Positions 1 through 11,959 of a DNA stretch of 64,000 bases are shown in pieces. Within the stretch, counting starts at the first letter, position 1; every line of letters begins with the position of its first letter. Both the position numbers and the translations under genes were made by a program. Source of the DNA: Globodera rostochiensis (taxonomy: Eukaryota; Nematoda; Chromadorea; Rhabditida; Heteroderidae); the NCBI GenBank assembly GCA_018350325.1, contig JAEVLN010000019.1, forward strand, positions 682,001 through 746,000, given 5' to 3'. Below the pieces are notes generated by a model. It saw nothing but the letters and a program-made list of their open reading frames with translations. It ran no database searches and had not been told where the DNA came from.

Positions 1-191
1 TTACAACCAGCAGAGAGAGAGTGGGGCGATGTCAGAGAAAATCGATCTTTCTAATCCATAAAAAATCAATTAGCAATCGCTTTTTTGTTGTTGTTATTAT
101 TCAAATCTTTTTTAATCTCCATTCATTTTATTTAGGCTTAATGAAATCGTCCTAAAATTGAATATAAAACAAATTTAGCGAATCCCCCAAA

Positions 192-2743
192 ATGTTTTGT
201 TCCTTTCTGTCCCTGGGGATGTTATTCATTTCGGCGGCCATCAACGCAATGTCGTCGGTCGATGTCATGTCCAATTTGCTGAGCGAAGAAGCGCAAATAA
301 ACTCCGGGGTTTAGGCGAAAATATTTTATAAATCAAAATAAAATTTATAAAATCCAAAAATCCATCAAATTTTCTTCCCTAAAGGTGCTTCCGCCAGGCT
401 CTTACCAATTGTTATTTTGGGATAAATTTGTCAATCGCTTCTATGGCAATTTGGAAACGGCCGAACTGTTCACCATCGATGCGATCGGAAATTTGAAATT
501 CAAAAAAGGCGCTTTTCGAATGAATGACAAAAAAGCGATTAGCGAACGATTCTTTCAAAATCGTCTCCAATACGTCTACACCGAAGAGAACGGCGAGTTC
601 ACATTTAACCGAAGCAAAATGAACGAGAACAGACCGGCCCATGTTTATTTGCTACCGTTGGACAACGACGGGGTACGGTCCTTTTGAGCGAAAGATACGG
701 TATACCACCCAGCTACGGTATATTAATTTGATGTTAAGAACCTGTTGATGTCTGAGCCGGGCTCGGACATTGCTGAACAGACTGACCAAATGTTCTCAAG
801 CGGTTGCCTTGCTCTCCCTACCGTAATCCGTTACCATAGTCTTGACCGAAGGAACAAAATTGTGTTGGAAATGTTTGAACGATGGCTTTTTGGCAAAAGC
901 AAATTGCTCAGCCAAAGTGATTGCTTTTTTGTGGAGGCATACATACGGCAAATGTACAAGCACTTAAACGGCATGATAATGAACAGAAGAGAGCAGCACA
1001 CAACGGACCAATCGGTCGACAATTATTTTACTATTTTAATTTTAAATTCGGTGAATTTTGTAGGAAGTGATCGAAGAGGACTTCAAGCTGTACTCCGAGC
1101 TTGGTTCGATGCTGTCGCGTGCGTTACACTCGCGACAGCTGGCCGACCGCGTGCTAATGGTCGGAGACATTGTCGGGGACATTCGCATGCTCTGTGCGTC
1201 TATCGCAACTTTACGAGCCGTGCAGCAGCACAAATCATTTGATGAATTGGGCCATTGGGCCAAACTTTGTCAAAACTTGGACAATTTGTGGCACGTCGCT
1301 GTGTCGCGTGCCATTGATCGGTGGTTGACGGAGGCGAAAGGCGCTGATCAGCAATTGCAAATGGGCGATGACAACGCGTTGTCCGCAGTGGCGGAAGAAC
1401 TTTCCCATCAAATGCAAACGATCGCGCAAATATTGGAGGATGGCCCAGCAGAACATCACCAACCCGAGCCATTTTCTCTGGAAGAGCAGCTAAACCAGGT
1501 CCAATAGAGAAATGTTAAGCTCCGATCGCTCTCTCATCTTGAAGCGCAGGTGCCAATGCTTGGCCCGCTTGGCCGAAAGTTGGAAACTGCTCGACAAACA
1601 AATGCTAAATGGACCGAACGCGTAACAGCGGTGAGCGGAATGTTGCAACACCTTGGCATATTGTGCAAAGCAAAAAGTGCCATTGCGAAGGAGTGTACGG
1701 CGCAAAGCCGATGGACGCGCGAGATCGAAGGATGGCACTCGTTTTGTGTTCATTTGAAAGTTGCGCGGAATTTTTGGGTTTTGAGGGCTGTCGGTCGGTG
1801 GTTGTACGGGTCGAAGGAGCTGAGGTCGGACGAGCAGTATTTGTTGGAAATGCAATTGGAGAATTTGGTCGAGAAAATGGAGCCGGACAGCCCAGACGGG
1901 GCGATGAGTTTGGCGGACTTTGCGCTGCTAAGCCGAATTGGAATGGAATTGGTGAAGGCGCGAAAACGGCTGGCTGCAAGGGCTATGACAGTGCCAGGCC
2001 TTTGGGATCAGTTGACGAACATTTGCACAGTGATCGAAGGCTTCATGGCGCGGAGTCGACGTCCGTTGGCAACTTGTTGGGTTGAGTTTTGTGGAAAATT
2101 GGAAGAATTGAACGTAATTGTTGTAATGAACGCATTGGAACGGTGGCGTGCCGGGACGCCATGCAAAAGCGACCCGCGCGTTATAATCGAGGCGAGCAAA
2201 AAAGCCCTGCGGACGGTGCGGCGAGTGGCGGCGGCCGCGGCCGACCGCCGCGGGACGCCGCCGATGTCCGGCGCGGAGAGCGCCCTGTTGGCCGAGTTGG
2301 GCGCCTATTTCGCGGAAGAATTCGAAATGAAAAAAGCGGCGACGGGCCCCGAGGGCAACGGGACGACAAAAGTGCCATCCATCATAAGCATGGAGGGCAT
2401 GGACAAAATGTTGAGCGAGCAGTGCAACAGGTCGGCCCAATTAAACTATTCAATTTACGGTTCATTAGCAATTAGTAAGCAATGTTAAAATTTAATTTCC
2501 TATTTTTTGTCTATCTCAAAAATTAACAATTAATTAATTTAAACTTTAAGATGGGCAGCATTTCGTCGTAATATTCCACCAGAGAGCCGAAAAATGTTCG
2601 TTAGTTGGTCAAAAATTTGTAAAGCAATCGATTTGAAAGAAATTAATAACTCCGAAAAAATGCGCGACAAAATTGATGAACAAATGGCGGAGGGGCAAAG
2701 AGAAGTCAAAGACAAGAGAAAGGAGGACGAAATGGCCAAATAA
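192..2743 (+). CDS. Predicted secreted protein built of about 110-residue repeats, unknown function
   Basis: I do not recognise this protein. Six exons join in frame: 192-308, 385-672, 739-1014, 1064-1498, 1550-2430 and 2551-2743, all with GT/AG borders, giving about 729 residues. The start begins a signal peptide (MFCSFLSLGMLFISAAINA). A region of about 110 residues follows, then at least three and perhaps five diverged copies of one repeat. Each copy carries a leucine-rich helix with an LxxLG or similar start, a Trp/Cys pair (for example WAKLCQNL, WVEFCGKL), and an alanine helix ending in an RWL-like motif (FERWLFGK, AIDRWLTEA, AVGRWLYGS, ALERWRAGT). The last exon is short and very charged (RKEDEMAK before the stop). 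The repeats look all-helical and no known domain is evident. A secreted product in a plant-parasitic nematode could be an effector or a body-cavity protein; that is inference. The last intron is the least certain: without it the frame stops at 2488. Confidence 0.7.
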
Positions 2744-3075
2744 TTGCATAATTGCGGGGAAATATTCCATTTACAATATTAGCGCTTCAAAGTAAAACCG
2801 AAAAATTAAATTTTTTTTAGAAAATTGTTCGAATTTGTGCCCGGGGCTGCTTTGTTTAGTTATCTCATGAATAAAAAAATTTGCGTTTAACTGGCAAGAG
2901 TAATTAGCATAAGACATTTAATATATTTTCCATAAATTTAAAAAATTCAAGGAATACACATGAATTTGTGGAATTATATCACAGGGCAGGCAGAATGTTT
3001 TTATTATTCATTTAAATTCTATCAAAAGTCGGTTGCTAATCTGCCATCCCTGTAATGCCATCATCATCAACCAGT
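2744..3075. other. Intergenic, AT-rich
   Basis: No gene is visible. The region holds the 3' flanks of the secreted repeat gene (ending on +) and the UBXN7-like gene (ending on -), so the two genes converge here. It contains AATAAA-like strings suitable for polyadenylation. Confidence 0.6.
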
Positions 3076-5967
3076 TCAAGGCTTAATTCGGTCAACATGG
3101 ACCACTTCTTGCACACCGAATCCGGCTGAGTCCAACGACAAACGACGATTTTGCTGAGTAAGGGAATACTCACGGCGCGGATAGTCCAGCACAAGCTGGT
3201 GGTCGACGGGGGCGACTCCCATCGACAGGAGGAGAGAGAAAAGCGCCTAAAATAATGAACAATAAGCCCTCTGAACCCCACTCATTTTGAGGCATTCGAC
3301 GCCCCGATCCCAAGAAAAACTTACGCTCAAAGGGGCTGCCATCCACATCCGAACGCGCTCGCCTCGACCGTCAGGCAAACGAAGAAGCAATTGGACGACA
3401 CGCGCTCTTCCCGAAACCCCTGCCGATTTGTTTGATTGATCGCCGCTGAGCGTCCAATGACGCCACTCATTCGGGTCCAACAAAGTCTCTGAAAATAGAG
3501 AAAGTTTCAAAAAACATCAATCATTCCATTGACTTGACTAATTTGTAAGCATGCACTGACCAGTTGATGCAGTTGCTACGGAAGGGGACGGGCGGTGCGC
3601 GTAGGAAATGCCGCCATCTTAAATTGGAAAAAGTCTTGGCTGATCAGCAGCATTGGCTGTTTGGTCAGTCAGTCATTCACCGGTGATGGTCACCACCCGC
3701 TTGATCTTCTTAGCCTGTCTGGTCATCTCCTCGTCGCCCTCTGTCGTCGGCTGTTCGTAATCATCCAAACCGCTGGAACTTTCGCTACCCGGCTGTTTGC
3801 GCTTCTTTGTCGGCGTTGTTATTGTGCGATTTGTGGACGACGGCGAAGTTGCATGGAGACAATTGGAATTGTTTGCCTTTTTTGGGTAAAGAATGACGGG
3901 ACTTTCAATTTTATGAATCCAATAACGGGGAGAGGTTTTCCCAACAAATCGACATTTCCGAAATAAGCTTAAAAGAGTCCCTCCGACCGCCTCTCTCCCT
4001 CCACAAGTTTATTGTTCACCTACCGATGCCCGACTTCGGATGAGCCGATCGCGCGCTTCGAATGTTGGGTTTTGATCAAGAAAGGAAGTCACTGGAACGT
4101 CAAATTGCTTTGTTTGAAGACGGAATTCAATGATTTACATGAATCCAGAAAAGAGACCGGTTCGAGAGCTTTCAATCGACCACTCACTTCCTCACCGGTG
4201 CGCGGATCGACAATGAAAATAGCGGGGAAGGAGGTGAGTCTGCGGGAGAATGGACATTAACGACTTCATCTTCCACCAATTTGTGAAAAAAAATGTAAAT
4301 TTGTCAGCCTTTAACTCTGACAAATGAGGCATTTTAATCTATTTCCACTTTTTAATACCCGTAATATCCTCGGATACGGGCCCCGTCTGCAGAGTCATGG
4401 TACACCTTAAAATGCAAAAAAATGTGAACATAAAATTGCATTTGAACCATTAACCTGCCAAAAAAGAAAGTTTGGTCGGACAACTTCGCGCACCGTCTCC
4501 GCACTCCAAATGTCCCGGTTCAGCACCGCACAAGCAAATTCAGACGCTTCCTGCACATTGACCAACAACCAAACGCCCTTCTGACGTGCTGCTTGAAGGG
4601 CCTAAACACCAATTCAATTTGTCGCTGATTCAAATGTCTTTCTCATTAAACAAATCCAAAAATAATGATAACCCCCCCCCCCCCAAATAAATCCAAAATC
4701 GCCTCGCCTGGTCCCAATCGCCTTGGAACATCAACTCGACTGGAGGCCGAAAGATCGACTGCAACACTTTGCGATGCTGCGAATTGGCGGGCCGACTTTC
4801 GTCGTTTTGATTGGGCTGGGCGACCATTGGCAACGGCGGCGCTCGACCCGTTGGCCGAACAATGACTTCTTCGCCCAAATCGGGCCTCATCTGCAAAATC
4901 AAATGCAGAAAATGAGAAAGGACAGAACAAAATTTCACACAAATTACCAAAACCTTGAAAAGAAATAAAACCGCACTCATCAACAATAAGGCATTGCAAT
5001 TCCAATAAAACTGACATTTGGACCACTAATTGCAGCTGCTCTGTGAGACGCCCTCGAAAAAAATGTCGACGGCTGCGCGTCGTGGCGGTGCTGCTCGAAC
5101 ACCGAGTTCCATAAGCGATTACGATTTTCTACAACAGTTTAATTACATTAAAAAACGCAAAAATCGGGAACCAAAGCCAACCCTTACGATATGTCTCGCG
5201 AAATGATTGATCGATTAGCACGCCTTGAACCGGTGCAATTGGAGCTCGGACACCTTCAGAAGCCGCGGGAACAGCCGCTCCATTTTCCGTTTTACCGACT
5301 CCTCTTCTGTCACTTTCTTCAACCATTTGCCTAAAAATGTGCAGATTTTTCAAAAACATATTCTTAAACCAATTCCCCCCCCCCAAAACACTTACACATC
5401 ATTGTCATCGAGTATTTGTACGGAATCGTCCAATTTTGCGGTCCGACGTTTATACATCTAAATCAAAAGTTCTTTAAATAAACGAATTATGCAACAAGTG
5501 TTTGCCCATTAAATTGCAGAATATTTTTTGTATTCAGTCTATGTGTATGTCAGTTGTTAGCCTAGATCAGCACAAAAACCCCTTGATCCTATAGTAAATT
5601 TTAGTTGCATCAGTCCTCCAAAATGATCACTGATATCAGCCCGTACGGGTTCATCAGCTCTGCTGCTGCCGTTTGATGCCTCCCCAACCGTCCACGGACT
5701 GTTAGCAAAATGGGAAATTCGATGGCGTGCTTGGCTTGACGTTGGCTGATCTTCCAACATCACTTCGCCCTCCTCCTCCGCCCAATTGCGTCCCGAGAAA
5801 AAAATGTCAATGGCCCGCTCCACATTCCAACCATACTTAGACAATAATCGACGTGCCTGATCATCGTCTGTGAAGCCTAAAGTATGTTAAATTGAGAGGA
5901 TTTCGAAATGCAAGCAATTTCGACCTGTGAACTCCTTAAAAGATTGCAACGCCTTCTCAGAGCCCAT
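3076..5967 (-). CDS. UBXN7: UBXN7-like UBA-UAS-UBX protein (p97/Cdc48 cofactor)
   Basis: This is a ubiquitin-receptor adaptor that recruits the p97/Cdc48 segregase. Exon 1 (5967 to about 5925) starts MGSEKALQSFKEFTG and exon 2 continues as a UBA domain (LLSKYGWNVERAIDIFFSG). The UAS thioredoxin-like domain follows near 4880-4050, with RPPVELMFQGDWDQ and then VWLLVNVQEASEFACAVLNR, RDIWSAETVREVVRPNFLFW and FPAIFIVDPRTGEE. A basic linker (TPTKKRKQPGSESSSG, about 3780) precedes the C-terminal UBX domain, VVQLLLRLPDGRGERVRMW and then LDYPRREYSL and VQEVVHVDRIKP before the stop at 3076-3078. The order and spacing match UBXN7. The intron beginning at 4707 has a GC donor (CAG then gcgagg). I saw no clear UIM between UAS and UBX, although mammalian UBXN7 has one. 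Exon borders near 5000-5390 and 3500-4050 are uncertain. Confidence 0.88.
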
Positions 5968-6569
5968 AAATAAATTCTAATTATGTAGATTAAATTCAGC
6001 TAAAAAAAGGTAGGGATATTCTGTAGTTCAACATCCGTGAAAAAAACGATTACCTAAATTATATATCAATCGCTTTATTTTTACCAGCTATGCATCGAGT
6101 TGCGGAAATGCCTTTTAGCGAAAGGCATTTGAGTACCCAACTGAGTCCCTACGTAAAAAGGACACTTCAGCGCCAAAAAATAAATTTTAATTGACTTATT
6201 TTCTTTCTTATATTTTATGCCTAATGCTTTGATGATCACGGCACAAAAATAGCCCTTTATGCGTTGGGTTGAGCCTTTTTTGGCAGGAGGTTAATCAAGC
6301 ACATTGCAATGCGTTCTAATGCAAATTAACATTTTTTGAAAAATTATAATGAAAAATTTTAGGAAAACATCGACCTTTAGATGGGCATTTTAAAACAAGA
6401 ACAAATTATTATTGAAATTGTACCAAAATTTGAACATTGTGTAAATCTGGCATTGCCGTGACGGGACGTCCCTAATGTAACGATACAATCATAAAATATG
6501 AGCAGTCATTGGGTCCGATCACTGTGCCTCGAGAGATCATTGGTAATCAGTCCAGTAATCCTTGGTCTT
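5968..6569. other. Intergenic, candidate inversion breakpoint region
   Basis: No coding region is supported. This lies between the 5' end of the UBXN7-like gene and the broken 3' end of the MED14 N-terminal half. It is AT-rich and contains a perfect hairpin at 6106-6130. The homologous continuation of MED14 is not found here but on the opposite strand near 12 kb. Confidence 0.5.
6106..6130. repeat. Perfect 10-bp inverted repeat with 5-base loop
   Basis: AAATGCCTTT at 6106-6115 is followed after TAGCG by its exact complement AAAGGCATTT at 6121-6130. It could fold as a hairpin. It lies in the region where the MED14 gene is interrupted, but no function is evident. Confidence 0.8.
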
Positions 6570-9500
6570 TTATGGGTCCCGTTTCCTATTTCGCTTGTAG
6601 AAAGTTTGGAATGATTCGGACTTTTGCGCAGCACGCAATGAGGTTATTGGAGCCGTTCGGATTATCTAAAAAAGAATTGTCGTAGTTTTGATTAAAATTT
6701 AAGCCTAACTTGTTCTGCATCCAAATCAAGCAGGTTCAAACGATTCTCATTGGCCGAAAAGAGGTGAAAATTGACACAAACACCCATTTGTTCGTCGGGT
6801 ACAAAGGTGACAACCTGAAGCAAGAAAATAGCAGAGTAAAAATCATACAATTTAATAATAATCCACCAAGTAAAATTGATCATCGCGGACAAATTGGAAA
6901 ACTCGACGCTCTGCTGGCAGAGAACCCATTTTAGCCATTAGCGGAAGTGCCTGTGCTTCATTCATCGGATTTACCTAAAATAAAACCTTGGTTATCGGAG
7001 AAAGCTCTGTGTTCGAATTGGACAATTCGTCGTTTTACCTGCACACCGACCAACGCTCTGTTCAGTCGCTCAACAATGACCAGTACACGAAGTCGTATCA
7101 ACAAACGGGCAAACGATTCGATTGTATTGGACGAGAATGAAGAGGAATGCATAAGGACGGGAGCTGTGTTCAATTGGTGTTCCAATTTGTGGATCTCATC
7201 TCGTTGGCCTGGGCGTAAATTACGAAATAATTGAGAAAAACCATGGAAATTGGGGGAAATTTATCGTTTCTTAACACGGTCAAGGCAATTTAACCAACCG
7301 AGCACATCCACCCGAGCAACAATGGCACCGCTAAATGTGTTGACCGCCAAAGTCAGACATTCGTCCGCGTGACAGTCACCGACAAGCACGAGGGGACAGC
7401 TCAAAGTGAGCAGAGAGTGGCCGGACTGGCGAATGCACTGCTCCACGGACTCGGGGTTGGACGGGGAGCAGGGGGAAGGGCACTTTGTATTGTGCCGGGA
7501 TAGACTTCTGTCAGAAAATGTGACCTTTAAAGACCCACAAAATTATGCCTCCAAGGACCTAAAAGCAGCCTCAAGCAGTTGTTTGACAGCCAAAAGCCGC
7601 TCTCGACACCGGAAAAGAATGGTCTCATTGAGCAGTCGCTGGAGGGAAGGACTGAAATTTCAAACAAATGCCAACAACAATAAAATATGGTAATAAAAAT
7701 TGGTTCCCAAACAGTTATTAGTAAAACGGGCAACTACCATCATTTATTGTGTAATCCTGAGCCTTTGCTTTCCAATACCTTTGTTCATGATCAATCGTAG
7801 GCAACTCCAAGTTGGTCGGATGGTGACGAATTTTCAGCCCAACGTGCGGATTATTTTTGTCGCCAAAAATAAGCAATCGATGCTGTGACGTCATCCTTTA
7901 ACATTTTAAAATGCAAAAAAAAATCAAATAAATTGCTTTGCTCTAATTGACTGACCTGCCATGAACGCCTCCCTCTCTCTTCAGCCAGTAAGTGATCGCC
8001 AGTCGGCATTCCTTCTCGTTGTATTCGTCCACTCGGATGTACTGCGAGCCGTCGTGCCCTTTGCTTCTGCTCATTTTGGCAATTTGGAGAGCCTTAGAAG
8101 AACAAAAGCACTCTCCAAAAAGTAATCGCAAATTCAAAAAACACCTGACAAAAAAGAATGTCCAATTGGAGAGAGCGACAGAACCAGTGCAGCACAATGT
8201 ATGCCGCCATAATAGGCTAAACATAAATTTACAATTATTTAATCAAATTTGGACAAAGCCTTCCAATGGCTTCGTACATCTTTTGCAGTGTCGAGCTTTT
8301 CCTGAACCATTTGATGGAGGAAATTAACCTTTAAATGTGATCTGGATTAAACGTTTTAATTGGTTAAAGATTCATTCACTTGCAGCGGATGGACCATTTG
8401 CTGCCCTTCGCCAACTTCCGCACTCTCCACGAGGATCCGGATGTTTAACAGCATCCACCGAGTGTCCGGATCATCTCCCAACCGAGTCAGAGCCATTTCG
8501 AACTCGCCAGGAACCATTAAAATTGCCTAAATTCGACGATCAATTTTTTAATAAAAAATAATAATAAGCGCAAGATCAAATTTACCATTCCGTTTCGCAC
8601 CGCAATTTTTCGGATTCGTGGCGATAGCTGCGCGGCTTGTTGTGCCAAATGGAACTCTATCAGCTGATTAAGGCGACGCAATGTCAGTCGTCGTTCTGTC
8701 GCACTCAACGAGGCTGGCGGAATGAACCGCTCCTTTCAAAAGAAAAAGTTGGGGAATTTGAATGTACGGTTTTTAAACAATATGATTGAGTTTCTCACTT
8801 TGATGTTTTGTGGCAGGCGAGGATAAGAGCCCAATGTGAGCACATCAACTGCTTGAGCCACTTGGAAAGCAGGCAACCTTTCGTTGTTTTATTAATTTTC
8901 CATTTTTTGCGTCCTCTTCCCACACAAATACCTCGCGTTCGGCAGTTCATTCCGTGCAATTTCCACCAAACGATCTGCGGACTCCACGTAACGGGTCGCC
9001 TGTTCATCCAGCAAATGCCGAATGGAGGCTAACGGCTCGAACTTTTTGGCACTTTTCAACCAACGGACGATGGCAAGAAGTCGCACAAAAATTAGACGAG
9101 TGTTGTGGGCAAACTGCAACAGAACATAAATTCGTTCAGACTTATAACAGAATGAGATTTTAAAGAACAACTTGCCTCGACTACGCTGATCTTCCGATCC
9201 GTCTCCTTCTTTTTGCTGTTCAATTCGGACAGAATTTCGAACTGTCGGTAGTTCCAATGAATGGCGAAATCAATGAGCAATGCCAACGAAACGGTTGGAG
9301 GCCCGCACTGGGGAGGCGCCGCGGGCAAACTGGCCAGAGGCGTGGCCAAAGAATTCTTCAAAAGGTGCGCAACAGTGTTGGAAGGAACGCCGGACTGCTG
9401 GGCGGCGCTTAGTCCGTGTTGCTAAAGCGGACAAAATTATTTGAACAAATTGAACACGTCGCGGACCTATTCTAATATAAAAACCCCCCAACAAGACTAA

Positions 9501-9584
9501 GGCCAAAGCATAATGCGGTTTAATGTAAGCATTTATAAAATGGACCTGTCGAATGCCACCATCCTGCCCGTCTTCACCCGTCAT
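6570..9584 (-). CDS. MED14: Mediator subunit MED14, N-terminal half
   Basis: MED14 (RGR-1 in C. elegans) is the backbone of the Mediator complex that links transcription factors to RNA polymerase II. Exon 1 starts MTGEDGQDGGIRQ (ATG at 9584) and splices in frame to exon 2. The conserved N-terminal domain is clear: LALLIDFAIHWNYRQFEIL, then RLIFVRLLAIVRWLKSAKKF, SIRHLLDEQATRYVESADRL, VAQAVDVLTLGSYPRLPQNI, LRRLNQLIEFHLAQQ and ALTRLGDDPDTRWMLLNIRI. Later segments also follow the family in order (VDEYNEKECRLAITYWLKRE, SLQRLLNETILFRCRERLL, RVFQFVRDDQFYLV, VTFVPDEQMGVCVNFHLFSA). The frame then stops at 6570-6572 where human MED14 has about 900 more residues. Those are encoded on the other strand from about 12 kb. 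There is a one-base frame shift near 8300 next to AAAA, and an intron beginning at 8259 with a GC donor. Some exon borders between 6.6 and 7.9 kb are uncertain. Confidence 0.85.
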
Positions 9585-9997
9585 TTGCTTTTGTGGAGGA
9601 TGTTGTTGTGCAGCCAAAGGAGCGGGCTTCCAATCTAACACTCGAAACAGAACAGTCAAAATAATAAACAATTGACACAATAAAGTTCTTTTTAATTAAC
9701 ATAATAACGTGGATGTTACGGACGATAAACAAATGTTTTTATTGCAATGCAAAACATACAAAATGATCAAAAAACATTGACATGAGAAGAACAAAAAAAA
9801 ACAACGGAATAATAAACATAAAATTCAATTCATAAAAAAAGGGAACATATTCAAAGAAATAAATTTACAAAATAAAAAATTCTGCTCTCGCAGAAAGAAT
9901 GAGAACGCCCGTAAAATTAAAATTTCCAAAAGCAGAGAGGGCTTCACCGGTGGTGCTTATTTCAAACAATAAGCAAAGTTGAGTGAATCGCTTTCCC
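9585..9997. other. Intergenic, AT-rich
   Basis: This short stretch lies between the start of the MED14 N-terminal half and the end of the OSTM1-like gene, which both read on the minus strand in the order OSTM1 then MED14. No gene is visible. The short spacing would allow an operon, but I saw no decisive signal. Confidence 0.5.
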
Positions 9998-11470
9998 TCA
10001 CAAATGAAGGGATGAGGTTGGAGTTGAGTTCACATAAGACGAATCCAACGTGGAGGAGGAGAGAATGCGCGACCGAGAGCCAATGGGCTGTGCTTCTTGC
10101 ATTCGAGAATCTGAGAAAATAACGGTTTTTACCCAATAATGAACAGTTCTCTTCCAATTGCTCTCCAAGCAGCACAATTTCATGAAACCCAAAAAACATT
10201 CATAATAACTCACAATGTATCAAATTCGAATTAGTTTGTTCCGACTGGATGTAACTGCCGGCGTAGAAAAGGCAGATGATGATGGCCAACACAGACACAG
10301 AGAAGATGAGGATCTGAATTTATATTGAAACGAATGCGTCAAGAAAACGTACGGTTGTGTCTTGACTCCGGTCAATCGGGGCGTCCGAACACCCCCACAC
10401 GACCTGCCACAGTTTCATTGTGTCGTTCATCTGAAAAAGCTCACTTACTATAAGATGAAAAGACATAGGGCCAATGGATTAAATAAACTTCTATTGAAAT
10501 AATGTCGAAAACCCCGAGAAACCTCGCTGTCCACGTCGATGCAGAAAAATGTGTTGGGGTCGGAGAATATTTTCCAATAAAAGCCAAAGAGTGTCTCATA
10601 TTGTTTTTGGCAGCCCTGGCAAATCTGTCCAGACGAACTTTCATTCAACTTGACCACGCAATCACGCAAATTGTTCAGAAGCTTTTTGAATTCCAACTAA
10701 ACGTGAGAGAAAATAAATTAGATAAGCGCCAAGATTCACCGTCTTATTGTCAAATTTAAATGAGGAGTTTCCGTGCTCAAAGTCCCAATCGATTTGGAGA
10801 CAATCTGTAAAAATGTCAATAAGTATTCATTAAAATCAAAAATGTGCATTTTACAATGACAAGCCGACGCTTCCCAAATGTTTTCGTTCAATGCCATATA
10901 AAGCTGCTGGACGTAACTGACCCGATAACTGTCTAAAATTATATTTTATTTAAATCGCTTCGTAAGTTTAACTGTAAATGACTGCAGTGCACGTTCTGTT
11001 ATCCAGCGACGTGGTATTTACCTGAAATGGGGTTAAAAATCGGAAATGTTTTGCGATTGAAAGATGGGACCGACCAAATGTAAACTTCGGTAATGTTGTT
11101 CCCTGAAGTGAATGTACTGCTCGACACACTTTGTGCAAACTTGAGACGGAGACTGAGGAAATAGGTAAATGAATTGAACATTATTCCACGGCCATACATT
11201 GTTTTCGATGGCGCATTTGACCATGTCCGTGTGTTTAAGTGCTAGACTCTGCAATTTTTGCAAAATCATCAGGAAACCAGGCCAATATATGTACAAAAAT
11301 AAAACCTGAATAAAGGGTTTGCAACTTAAATTGATGTCCCAAAGTTCATCCTCATCTCCCTTTACGAATAGAGTTTTTGGCAGCAAAATAAAGATGATTA
11401 AAAATGTAATTCTGGCATGTGATTTATTCAGAATAAAAGCTTGATGATGGAAGCTACGTTCTAACCTCAT
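9998..11470 (-). CDS. OSTM1: OSTM1-like lysosomal membrane protein
   Basis: OSTM1 is the beta subunit of the lysosomal chloride/proton exchanger ClC-7. The protein starts near 11470 with a hydrophobic leader (ITFLIIFILLPKTLFVKG) followed by a luminal domain. Conserved cysteine motifs appear in order: CTKCVEQYIHFREQHY, then LLNNLRDCVVKLNESS, ICQGCQKQYETLFGFYWKI and FCIDVDSEMNDTMKLWQVVW followed by GC. One membrane segment follows (ILIFSVSVLAIIICLFYAGS), then SYIQSEQTNSN and a serine-rich cytoplasmic tail ending at 9998-10000. The cysteine pattern, the single C-terminal membrane helix and the SEQ motif just after it all match the OSTM1 family. The start is taken at the first Met of the open frame, just before the leader; an earlier exon cannot be excluded. 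The gene lies inside the segment that appears inverted relative to the MED14 C-terminal half. Confidence 0.85.
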
Positions 11471-11959
11471 TTTCAGCTAAAAAAGATAATTAAGAAATGA
11501 GTGAAATTGCAAATATGTTTTGATTTACGGTTTAATTTAGTAAAGCCCGGAAAGAACGGGACTCCCGCAGGAAAAGTTGAGAATGCGGCACGCTAAATTT
11601 TAAATTCGTTTCCGGAAAAATATTTTAAACTTTTTCACGTTCCCGGAAATTCTTGGCGAAATGTCCATTTTATTTTAAATTTAAACTTTCCCGTTCCCGG
11701 AAAACCTTGGCAAAATGTCCCTATTTTTTTTTTAAAATTAATTTTAAACGTGCCGAAGATCGCAAAAATGTGCTCTACCTCTTCTGTTGATTTTCGGGTC
11801 TTTTTGGACACCAATCAAAAACGGGACTAATGAACAAAAAAAGGAAAAAAATTATTGGTAAAAAAAAACCGGGAAATTATAGTACCAAAATGGGGAGAAA
11901 ATCCTTTTTTTTTTTTTGTGAAAAAAGTGTTTTTTTAAAGTGATTTTCCGACGAATTTA
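11471..11959. other. Intergenic with repeated cccggaaa blocks; candidate inversion breakpoint
   Basis: No gene is supported. The stretch holds three spaced copies of a motif around GTTCCCGGAAA with a TTGGC(G/A)AAATGTCC block at 11653 and 11707, plus long A and T runs. It separates the 5' end of the OSTM1-like gene from the first recognisable exon of the MED14 C-terminal half. These are probably remnants of a dispersed repeat. Confidence 0.5.
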
